NCBI RefSeq assembly: GCF_029626025.1
Contig: NZ_JARUBF010000001.1
Coordinates: 4,682,001 to 4,746,000 of the forward strand
Origin: Solwaraspora sp. WMMD406
GTDB taxonomy: Bacteria > Actinomycetota > Actinomycetes > Mycobacteriales > Micromonosporaceae
Direction of reading: 5' to 3'
Length of the DNA stretch: 64,000 nucleotides
The position numbers were made by a program, and so were the translations under genes. This document shows positions 8,308-15,816 of this stretch, in pieces; within the stretch, counting starts at the first letter, position 1; every line of letters begins with the position of its first letter. The notes under the pieces were generated by a model. It did no database searches. It was not told the DNA's origin and saw only the letters and a program-made list of their open reading frames with translations.

Positions 8308-10039
8308 GTGAACGGCGTCGCGACTTACCGGTACCTGCGCCCCTCGACCCTGACCGACCAGTACCTCACCCTGCAGACCAGCGGTGGGCCGGCCGCCAAC
8401 CCGAGGTTCTTCGCCGGGTTCCTGACCAGGCCGGTGCCGGCGGCGGCCGGGCTGCTGGCGGTCACCGAGGTCGCCCGGACCCGCTACCACCGGCCCGTCG
8501 ACCCGGCGAGCCTCGACCCGGTGGTCACCGCCGACCAGGACCAGCTGCGGTTCGAGTCCTTCTCCGGCTGCTGCGGGGTGTACGCCCGACTCGACATCGG
8601 CCCGAGATCACCGATCCGGACGAGCTCGCCGAGGAGACGGCCGCGCTGTTCGGCGGCCCGGACACCGACTCGGTGGCGCTGGAACGGATCCTCGATGGCG
8701 TGGTGCAGACGGCCGCCACTGATCGCGCGGCCGTGGTCGCCGCGCTGACCCCGGTGCTGGATCGGGCCGGGGTGATGGCCTGGTCCGCGATGCCCGAGGA
8801 CAGGTTCGGCGGCCTCGGCGGGGTGCTGCGGTCGTCGCCGGCAGCCAGGACCCGGTCCCGGCGCGCAACTGGGCGTCGCTGACGGCGGCCTGGGGGCGGG
8901 AGCAGACGTCCGGCCGGCGGCCGGCCGACCCGCAGCAGGCGACGCTGCGCCGGTTGCTGCGGACCCGGGTCGCGGAGATCGGCCGGTTCGCCACTGACCA
9001 CGGCACGTCGAAACACGGCACGCCGGAACACCGCCCGTCGGGGGCACCCGCGCCAGGATTGCTGGCCGCACCGACGCATCGCACGGGTGGAATCGAGCCG
9101 CAGGCGTTGTACGACCGGCTGGCCCGGCTCGGGGCACGGCCGCCGTGGCCGGCGGACCTCGCCCAGGCGCTGCTGCGGCTACCGGCGATTGTCGACGAAC
9201 CGTTGGCGGCCAAGGCCGCGCGGCTGGGCAGCCCGACCGGGCGGACGCTGGCCGACTGGCTGCGGGTCGGCGGGCTGCCACGACCGCGCTACCAGGTGGT
9301 GACGGTCGCCCGGCGGGACCGGGAGGGCACATACGACTTCCGCCACGACCGGTTGCCGGCACGGCGGCGGGTCGTCGAAGCGGTCGCCCCGCCGGGGGCG
9401 GACGATCCGTACGGGCTGCTCACGGTGTCGGCCCGCCCGGTCGACCTGCGTGGTCTCACCGACGAACCACTCTGGCCGGCGCAGCTGCCCGCCTATCGCG
9501 GGCTGGTCGCCACGTACGGCCTGCCGCTGGTCGCCGGCTGCGCGGACCTCGACGAGCCGGGCGGGGCCGCGCTGCTGCCGATGCTCGCCGAACGGACCGG
9601 CGAGCCCGGACCCGCGCTGGACCTGGCGGTGGCCTACGGGTTGGCCGCCCGGCACGAACCCGACCGGGTGGCGACCGTCGACGCGGTGCTGATGTTGGCC
9701 GCCGACGGCGGGCTCGACCCGACGGCGGTCGGCGGTCATCTGGGCGCACTCGCCGCCGACGGCATGATCACCGTGTCGCGGGTCGTCCTACCGCTGAGCG
9801 ACGCGGCGGCCGCCGGGGCTCCGTTGACGACCTGGCGGCTCCTGGCCGCCGTGCTGCCGGCGTTGCTGGCCTGCCGGCCCGCGCCGCGCGGGTTGCCGGA
9901 TCTGCTGGCGCTGGCCGCGCGGACCGCCGCCTCGACGGGCGTGCGCATCGAGGTGCCGGGGCTGGTCGACGTCGCCGCCCGGGCCGGGTCGAGCCGGCTG
10001 GTCACCGAGGCCCGCCGGCTGGCCGACGCGCTGCGGTGA
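8308..10039 (+). pseudogene. SWIM zinc-finger gene 5' end joined to a DUF6493-family gene 3' part
   Basis: Three frames must be joined. Frame A, GTG 8308 to about 8600, has the N-terminus of the actinobacterial SWIM zinc-finger family (TYRYLRPSTLTDQYLTL, RFESFSGCCGVYARLDI); the zinc-binding SWIM motif itself is missing. Frame B, about 8600-8820, has DPDELAEETAALFGG and LERILDGVVQTA, from an internal part of a DUF6493-type protein. Frame C, about 8822 to the stop at 10039, continues that protein (ARNWASLTAAWG, then ~390 residues of Leu/Ala-rich helices and RYQVVTVARRDREGTYDFRH). A one-base shift separates B from C. In relatives the SWIM and DUF6493 genes are neighbours, so a deletion between them plus a later frameshift explains the structure. 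An intact frame-C protein from TTG 8954 is conceivable but unlikely to work. Confidence 0.75.
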
Positions 10040-10059
10040 CCGGGTGACGGTCCGGATGG

Positions 10060-10425
10060 TCACAGTGGCCAGAGGAACGTCGGGGTTCCGGTGCCGGTCA
10101 CCACGAACCCGAACGTCGTCGACACGCCGGGGTTGAGCGTCGTGGACCAGGTGGGATTGATCATGATGTAGTGCGGTGTGCTGGCCGCGCTCCGGGCGTT
10201 CCAGAGCGACGAGACCGTCGAGCCGGCCGGCAGGGTGAAGCCCACCTCCCAGCCGGTGATGGGAATGCTGTAGTTGTTGGTGACCGTCACCTCGGCCACG
10301 TATCCGGTGGACCACACACTCGTCTGGGTAAAGGTGACCCCGGTGGCCTGGGCCGGCGTCGAGACCATCAGGGTCACCGTCAGGCCGACCACCACAGCGA
10401 CCAGGAGACCTAGCAGCTTTCGCAC
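10060..10425 (-). CDS. Secreted stand-alone CBM2 carbohydrate-binding protein
   Basis: 121 aa from GTG 10425, which is preceded by GGTGG; upstream in-frame ATGs at 10446 and 10443 have no Shine-Dalgarno. A 27-residue Sec signal peptide (RKLLGLLV to STPAQA) is followed by one carbohydrate-binding module of family 2: TGYVAEVTVTNN, ITGWEVGFTLP, SSLWNAR, PTWSTTLNPGVSTTFGF. The surface tryptophans that stack on cellulose or chitin are conserved. The usual pair of terminal disulphide cysteines is absent and there is no catalytic domain or linker, so this is a free binding module or a broken-off piece of a glycoside hydrolase. It may help cell-wall or substrate attachment. It converges on the SWIM/DUF6493 pseudogene. 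Confidence 0.85.
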   Translation of the reverse strand: MRKLLGLLVAVVVGLTVTLMVSTPAQATGVTFTQTSVWSTGYVAEVTVTNNYSIPITGWEVGFTLPAGSTVSSLWNARSAASTPHYIMINPTWSTTLNPGVSTTFGFVVTGTGTPTFLWPL

Positions 10426-10650
10426 GGTTACACCACCATTCATCATTGGCTTCACGTGAGTACCGAGCGTATTGCGACACCATCTGAACACACACCAACC
10501 TATAGGTTGTCTTCGATGACAAATCAGCTGATGTAAATGTCTCTCGATTATGCCGTGCCACCTTTCATCCGAAATTCGGACGGACCCGGTCGAGGTACGT
10601 ACTCCGCCGCCGGTCGCACTGACACCGGGGCCGCCCGACGGCGGAGCACG

Positions 10651-10688
10651 CGGTCGGTCAGTCGGTCAGTCGGTCAGTCGGTCAGTCC
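10651..10688. repeat. 8-bp tandem repeat (GGTCAGTC) over the cyclase stop codon
   Basis: Four to five head-to-tail copies of CGGTCAGT. The stop codon of the TcmI-like cyclase gene (10682-10684 on the minus strand) lies inside the array, so the repeat sits at the 3' end of that operon. Confidence 0.9.
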
Positions 10689-11356
10689 TCGGCCCGCCAG
10701 CGGTAGTACTCCTTGGCCACCGCGTCCGTCGGCCCTCGCCAGGCGTCCTGGTTGTACGGGCTGATGTACGGGCTCAACTCCTCCATGATCTTGCCGAACT
10801 TCGGCTTGTCGTGGATCCGCGCGTCGTCGGCCGAATGCGGCACCGACCGCTCCAGCAGGTGCACGTACACGTCGTCGATCGAATAGAGCCAGCGCGCGGT
10901 GACGTCCATCTCCACCGGCAGGGTGCCGGCGTCCGACTCGGCGAAGATCCGGGCCACGTTGTCCTCGGCACCCGGCTTGATCCGCCCCACGATGACGGTC
11001 AGGTGTCGCTCGTCGCCGGTCTCCGCGACGGCACCCTCCCCCGGTGTCCAGCGGTAGAACTCCTTGGCGACCGAATGGGACGGATTCTGCCAGTTCCGGG
11101 GGTACGGCGTGACGAACGGTCCGATCGCCTCGGCGATCTCCTTGAAGGCCGGCAGACCCCGGTTCTGGCCCGAGATCGCCGGGTCCTCGTTGCGCTCGAC
11201 GATGTGGATGTAGAGGTCGTCGTGCGAGAGCAGGATGCGGCCGATCACCCCGAAATCCTGGGGGCGCGTCGCCTTGTCGTAGTGGCCGAAGACCTCGGCG
11301 ATGGTGTTCTCGCTGCCCTTCACCATGCGGCAGACGATGACGTTTCGGAAGACCAT
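10682..11356 (-). CDS. Tandem TcmI-type polyketide cyclase
   Basis: 224 aa made of two copies of the TcmI-type polyketide cyclase fold, about residues 1-105 and 115-220. Each ends in the same signature: PFVTPYPRNWQNPSHSVAKE plus FYRWTP, and SPYISPYNQDAWRGPTDAVA plus KEYYRW. Each also has the DDLYIHIVER / DDVYVHLLER strand. Single-domain homologues such as TcmI and the spore-pigment WhiE ORFVII protein close a late ring of aromatic polyketides. A doubled form would put both halves of a normally dimeric enzyme in one chain, possibly with one half degenerate. ATG start with GAGGAG. It is the last gene of the tailoring operon, 88 bp after the P450. No ketosynthase or ACP is present. Confidence 0.85.
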   Translation of the reverse strand: MVFRNVIVCRMVKGSENTIAEVFGHYDKATRPQDFGVIGRILLSHDDLYIHIVERNEDPAISGQNRGLPAFKEIAEAIGPFVTPYPRNWQNPSHSVAKEFYRWTPGEGAVAETGDERHLTVIVGRIKPGAEDNVARIFAESDAGTLPVEMDVTARWLYSIDDVYVHLLERSVPHSADDARIHDKPKFGKIMEELSPYISPYNQDAWRGPTDAVAKEYYRWRAED

Positions 11357-11444
11357 GGCTACTCCTCGCTGACGGTTGTGGCCGGTGTGTTGCCGGTGTT
11401 TCCCGGTGTTTGCCGCAGTTGCCGGTGACGCGTCCGGGTTCGGG

Positions 11445-12737
11445 TCAGTGGATCGCGGTGGAGGTGAAGCTCACCGGCAGCTCCAGCAGGCCGCGAAACG
11501 GCGAGGCCGGGGGGAGCCGACGCAGCTGATCGACCGGTACGGCGATCCGCAGGTCGGGCAGCCGGCGCAGCAGAGCCCCGATGCCGATCCGCGCCTCCAT
11601 CCGGGCGAGGGAGACACCCAGGCAGTAGTGCACGCCGTGACCGAAGCCCAGATGCGGACCCCGCTCCCTGGTCACGTCGAGCCGGTCGGGGTCGGTGAAG
11701 TGATCCGGATCGCGGTTCGCCGAGTTGAGCACCACACCTACCGCCGCACCACGCGGGATGCGGACGCCGTCGTACTCGACGTCCTCGGTCGCCACCCTCG
11801 GGCTGGCCACCGGCAGCGGCCCGTCGAACCGCAGCAGTTCCTCGATCGCGGTCGGCAGCAGTTCGGGCCGGGCGCGCAGCAGATCCAGTTGATCGGGGTT
11901 GGTCAACAGGGCCAGCATCGCGTTGCCGATGAAGTCGGCGGTGGTCTGGTGCCCGGCGAACAGCAGCAGGAAGGCGGTGGACACCAGCTCCCGCTCGGAC
12001 AGCCTGCCGCCCTGGTCACACACGTCGATCAGGGCGCTGATCAGGTCGTCGTCGGGGGTGGTGCGTTTGGCCCGGACCAGCCCGGCCAGGTAGCCGTGCA
12101 GCAGCGACTGCACCTGCTGCACGGCCGCCCGTTCCTGCTGCGGCGGACGGCTGGCCGAACCCGAGGTGCGGATCACCTGGGTCCAGGCCAGCACCTGCTC
12201 GTGGTCGCCCTTCGGCACCCCGAGCAGGTCGCAGATCACCACCATCGGCAGCGGTACGGCGAAGTCGTGCATCAGGTCCGACTCGCCCCTCGGCGCGATC
12301 GCGCCGATCAGTTCGTCGACGATGCGCTCGACCCGGGGCCGCAGCGCCTCGATGCGCCGGGGCGCGAACGCCTGCGACACCAGCCGCCGCAGCCGGCTGT
12401 GCTCGGGTGGGTCGGAGTTGAGCATGTTCTTGTTCAGACCCTCCGAGTTGGGTCCGAAGAACCGCAGGTAATGCTGTTCGGGACCGTAGAGGTCCTTGGA
12501 CAGCCGGGGATCGGTGAGGGCCTCCCGGGCGTCGTCGTACCGGGTGATCAGATAGGACTCGAACCTCGGCGAGGCGACCAGGCGTACCGGGCAGTCGGCC
12601 CGCAGCCGCGCGTAGGTCGGATAGGGGTCCACGGCGTACTCGTCGGTGTAGAACTCCGCCGCCGGCACGGCCCGCTCCGCCGGTTCGGCTCGCTCCGCCG
12701 GCACGGCTGGATCGGCGGGTTCGGCGTCTGCGGTCAT
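11445..12737 (-). CDS. Cytochrome P450 (CYP107-like)
   Basis: 430 aa from ATG 12737, chosen because it overlaps the previous stop (ATGA) and has GGAGGAG upstream; the longer open frame is antisense noise. I-helix AGHQTT at 261-266, ExxR as EELLR (300-303), and the heme loop FGHGVHYCLG with Cys372 as thiolate ligand. The HQTT form of the oxygen-binding motif and the short length are typical of bacterial soluble class I P450s in secondary metabolism, which need separate ferredoxin and reductase; neither is in this window. The first ~27 residues are an Ala/Glu/Pro repeat. Likely hydroxylates or couples an aromatic polyketide intermediate; the substrate is unknown. Confidence 0.93.
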   Translation of the reverse strand: MTADAEPADPAVPAERAEPAERAVPAAEFYTDEYAVDPYPTYARLRADCPVRLVASPRFESYLITRYDDAREALTDPRLSKDLYGPEQHYLRFFGPNSEGLNKNMLNSDPPEHSRLRRLVSQAFAPRRIEALRPRVERIVDELIGAIAPRGESDLMHDFAVPLPMVVICDLLGVPKGDHEQVLAWTQVIRTSGSASRPPQQERAAVQQVQSLLHGYLAGLVRAKRTTPDDDLISALIDVCDQGGRLSERELVSTAFLLLFAGHQTTADFIGNAMLALLTNPDQLDLLRARPELLPTAIEELLRFDGPLPVASPRVATEDVEYDGVRIPRGAAVGVVLNSANRDPDHFTDPDRLDVTRERGPHLGFGHGVHYCLGVSLARMEARIGIGALLRRLPDLRIAVPVDQLRRLPPASPFRGLLELPVSFTSTAIH

Positions 12738-13153
12738 CTCGGCTCCTCCAGGTCGCTCGGCACGCTGTGCAGCACCTGGTACGTGTGCCGCCGCGCGGAT
12801 TCCCGCAGGTCCCGGATCACCCGCAGCAACCGATCGCGCTGCGCGCTGCGGCCGAACGCGTCGAGTCGGTCGCGATCCGCCCAGTCGGTGATGATCAGAT
12901 AGGTCTGCGGGTCGTCGGCGTCGCGCACCAGGTCCTGGTGCAGGCAGCCGTCGAGCGCGCGGATCGCCTGAGCGACCGACAGCCATTCCGTCTCGAAGCG
13001 CCGTTCGCAGCCGTGCCGGATCCGCATCGCCAGCACCGCCCGTACCGTGGATCCGGTCGATCCCGCGTCCGCGACGGACCCGGCGGCACCCGCCGGCGCC
13101 GCGCCGACCACGGACCCGGCGGCACCCGCCGGCACCGCGCCACCGGCCGTCAC
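12734..13153 (-). CDS. ABM-domain (antibiotic biosynthesis monooxygenase-like) protein
   Basis: 139 aa from GTG 13153, sharing GTGA with the stop of the FAD oxygenase gene and ATGA with the P450 start, so the three are translationally coupled. Residues about 38-130 form one ferredoxin-like ABM domain (RAVLAMRIRHGCERRFETEW, TYLIITDWADRDRLDAF). Such cofactor-free domains oxidise anthrones to quinones or have structural roles in polyketide clusters. Residues 1-35 are two copies of an Ala/Gly-rich 12-mer produced by a 36-bp tandem DNA duplication (13075-13146), probably a disordered tail. Confidence 0.85.
   Translation of the reverse strand: MTAGGAVPAGAAGSVVGAAPAGAAGSVADAGSTGSTVRAVLAMRIRHGCERRFETEWLSVAQAIRALDGCLHQDLVRDADDPQTYLIITDWADRDRLDAFGRSAQRDRLLRVIRDLRESARRHTYQVLHSVPSDLEEPR
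13075..13146. repeat. 36-bp tandem duplication in the ABM gene 5' end
   Basis: Two adjacent 36-bp copies (13075-13110 and 13111-13146), nearly identical, encoding two in-frame 12-residue Ala/Gly-rich units at the N-terminus of the ABM protein. Confidence 0.8.
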
Positions 13154-15504
13154 CGGGCACCGCCGAACACCAACCGCAGGTGGCCGCGCAGCGCCTCGGC
13201 GTCGATCGGCTGGCTGCGGAACCCGACGTGTCCGTCCGGGCGGATCAGGTAGGCGGCGGTGCCGGTCACGCCGTACCCGGCCCGGAATGCGCCCTCGGCG
13301 TCGCGTACCACCGGCGGGTGCAGCATCGGCGGCACCGCGGCGTCCGCGCTGGCGACCAGATAGACCTCGATCTGGCCGTACGTCTGCTCGCGGACGTCGG
13401 CGCAGAGCTTCTCCACCGTCGCCACCTCGGCCTCGTCGGCGGTGTGGTCGGCGTAGAGCAGCAGCGTGTGCCGGGTGCCTCGGGTCAACTCGTGCAGCCG
13501 CTGCGGATGGCCGACGCCGCGACGCAGCAGACCGGCCACGTCCGGCGCGCGGTCACCCGGTGCCGGCCCGGCGCGCAGCCCGTCAGGGGTGGACACCGAC
13601 TCACCGACGATCGGGCTGCCGGCGTAGCTGAGCAGCATCGACATCTCCTGCAGGAACTGTCGCTTCAGGTCCGCGCGGTCCAGTTCGTCGGTGAACGCCA
13701 GCCGGACCGCCCGGCCCACGACCTCCTCGCCCTGGGGTCGCCGCTCGGTCTGGTAGCTGTCCAGCAGCCCCGGCGCGGCCATTCCCCGGACCGCCAGCGC
13801 CAGCTTCCAGGCCAGGTTCCAAGCATCCTGGATACCGGTGTTCATGCCCTGGCCGCCGGCGGGCGGATGCAGGTGCGCGGCGTCACCGGCGACGAAGACC
13901 CGGCCGTCGCCGTACCGGTCCACGATGCCGTGACAGATCCGGAAGATCGACGACCAGCGCAGGTTGGCCGCCCGGGTGCCGGGCGGAGCCAACTGGTCCA
14001 ACACCGCCTGTACGTCGGCGAGGGTGGGCTCGTCGAGTTCCGCGCTGAACCCCGGCGGGGCGTTCTCGCCCCGGATGGCGGCGAAGTACCGTGCCGGTGC
14101 CATCGTCGCGATCCGGTAGCGCGATTCACCCCGCAGCGGTACGCAGACCAGCATGTTGTCGAGTTGGCCGTCGATTTCGTGGATGAACCGCAGCAGGTGA
14201 CCGTCGGGCATGTCCCAGTCGACGTCGACGTCGCCGAGCATGAACAGTTGCGGGAAGCGGCCCAAACCACCGGAGAAGGTCAGGCCGAGGAGGTCCCGTA
14301 CCTTGCTGTGCGCCCCGTCGGCACCGAGCAGGTACGTCGCGCGGATGGTCTGGCTGCCACCGGCGGCGAGGGCGAGGGTGGCGGTCACGCCGTCGTCGTC
14401 ACTGGTGAATCCCACCAGTTCGGCGCCGCGGCGGGGCCGTACGCCGAGGGTGGCCAGCCGGTCGGTGAGGATCCGCTCGGTTTCGTACTGCGGCAGGCCG
14501 AGGTGCCCGTACGGCAGTTCCGGCAGCTCCCAGCTCATCCGGTTGACCTCGTGGCCGTTGACGAACACCATCTGCCCGGTGAGCCAGATCCCGGCATTCA
14601 TCGCCTCTCGGACGACGCCCTGGTCCGCCCAGATCTCCATGGTCCGGCAGTGCACCCCGATCGCCTTGTCGGCCTGTCCGGGCGGGGTGGTGAGCTTGTC
14701 GACCACCTGGCAGTCGACGCCCCGGCGGGCCAGTTCGATCGCGGCGGTCAGCCCGGTCGGCCCGGCGCCGACGATCAGGACCTCGGTCGTGTCCGTCGCG
14801 GCGCCCTGCCGCCCTCGCTGACCTGCTGCGCCGGCCGCCGCGCCGGAGGTGCCGGCCGCCGCGCCGGACGTCGTCTCCTCGGGCGCGGCCGGCGGCAGCG
14901 CCTCGAACAGCCGGGGGCGGATCCCGACGAGGAACGGCGCGATCGGTCCCGCCTCGGCCCGCTCGTGGTCCGGGTCGTCGATCCAGCGGCGGAACTCCGC
15001 CTCGCTACGCCATCGCGCGAAAATGTGGTGAATGGTGGAGCCGGGTTCCCGCAACAGCTCCTCGGCCAGATATCCGGGCACGTCAGCCATCCGGCGGACC
15101 ACCTCGGCGTGTCCTTCTTGGAACTCGGTGACCCGGTCGGCCGGTACGGTGATCTCCACGTCCACGTAGGTCTGTCTCTGCCGGACCGCCGGATCGGCCG
15201 CCGCGCGTTGTCCGGTGGTCTCGCGCATCACCCGGTAGCTGTCCGGTGTCGGCGGCTCAGTCATGTCCGCGAGGGCGTCGGCGAACCGCGCGGCGACCGG
15301 GCCGGCGACGTATTCGCGCAGCGCGGCGTCGTCGGCCCATTCGGTGACGACGACGAGGGTGCGCGGATCGTTGGCGTCGCCGAGCAGCGACCGGGTCAGG
15401 TTGCCGGACGAGGCCGCGATCTGGTCCACGACCGCCCGCCACTGCGCTTGCACCATTGGGTCGAATCCCCGGCGAGCGCGGATCCGGAGCATTGTCCTGA
15501 TCAT
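13150..15504 (-). CDS. ABM-ABM-FAD aromatic monooxygenase fusion
   Basis: 784 aa from ATG 15504 with AAGGGAG upstream; the open frame extends 62 codons further but looks non-coding. Domains: ABM-like 1 (residues 1-95), ABM-like 2 (about 110-200), an Ala/Gly linker (about 203-238), then a class A flavin hydroxylase of the PHBH/aromatic ring type. The flavin part has GAGPTG at 246-251 for dinucleotide binding, GADGAHSKVRDLLG, and GDAAHLHPPAGGQGMNTGIQ for the FAD ribityl, followed by a thioredoxin-like tail. The paired ABM domains resemble the SchA/CurD proteins of spore-pigment clusters, which are normally separate from the hydroxylase. This is the first gene of the operon and probably oxygenates an aromatic polyketide core. 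Confidence 0.9.
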   Translation of the reverse strand: MIRTMLRIRARRGFDPMVQAQWRAVVDQIAASSGNLTRSLLGDANDPRTLVVVTEWADDAALREYVAGPVAARFADALADMTEPPTPDSYRVMRETTGQRAAADPAVRQRQTYVDVEITVPADRVTEFQEGHAEVVRRMADVPGYLAEELLREPGSTIHHIFARWRSEAEFRRWIDDPDHERAEAGPIAPFLVGIRPRLFEALPPAAPEETTSGAAAGTSGAAAGAAGQRGRQGAATDTTEVLIVGAGPTGLTAAIELARRGVDCQVVDKLTTPPGQADKAIGVHCRTMEIWADQGVVREAMNAGIWLTGQMVFVNGHEVNRMSWELPELPYGHLGLPQYETERILTDRLATLGVRPRRGAELVGFTSDDDGVTATLALAAGGSQTIRATYLLGADGAHSKVRDLLGLTFSGGLGRFPQLFMLGDVDVDWDMPDGHLLRFIHEIDGQLDNMLVCVPLRGESRYRIATMAPARYFAAIRGENAPPGFSAELDEPTLADVQAVLDQLAPPGTRAANLRWSSIFRICHGIVDRYGDGRVFVAGDAAHLHPPAGGQGMNTGIQDAWNLAWKLALAVRGMAAPGLLDSYQTERRPQGEEVVGRAVRLAFTDELDRADLKRQFLQEMSMLLSYAGSPIVGESVSTPDGLRAGPAPGDRAPDVAGLLRRGVGHPQRLHELTRGTRHTLLLYADHTADEAEVATVEKLCADVREQTYGQIEVYLVASADAAVPPMLHPPVVRDAEGAFRAGYGVTGTAAYLIRPDGHVGFRSQPIDAEALRGHLRLVFGGAR

Positions 15505-15816
15505 CTGAACTCCCTTGGGCGGCCGGCACGACCCGAGGCTGGCTGGGCTCGGTGGCCTGCCTGCTCGGCGATCGGTGAGCTGTCTGGTCGGTCGACGGCC
15601 ACGGTCTGGCGGAGGGCGCCGGGGCCGGGGCATGTCATGACCCGACCTTCGCTCACCGCGCGTCACACAACCGTTACCAGATGACCGCACGACGCACCGC
15701 TGGCGGTGACGCCCCAGGGACGGGGACGCCGCCGACGACCGATGCGCGGACAGACGCCAGGCCGTGTCGCGCCGCGCGAGAGGAGTGACGCCGCGCCGCG
15801 CGACAGGAGTGACGCC
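15505..15816. other. Intergenic region, 312 bp, upstream of the tailoring operon
   Basis: Separates the alpha-galactosidase stop from the FAD oxygenase start; both genes are on the minus strand, so the tailoring operon promoter should lie here. I see no clear -35/-10 pair. The end next to the alpha-galactosidase is taken up by a 24-bp tandem duplication. Confidence 0.5.
15769..15816. repeat. 24-bp tandem duplication abutting the alpha-galactosidase stop
   Basis: Copies at 15769-15792 and 15793-15816 differ at one base. The array ends exactly where the alpha-galactosidase stop codon begins (15817 on the minus strand). Confidence 0.9.

Noticed and set aside
7824-8882. 352-codon plus-strand ORF
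   Set aside because: Low-complexity Arg/Pro sequence in the 5' part; only its last ~75 codons carry real (DUF6493-like) sequence, already included in the pseudogene.
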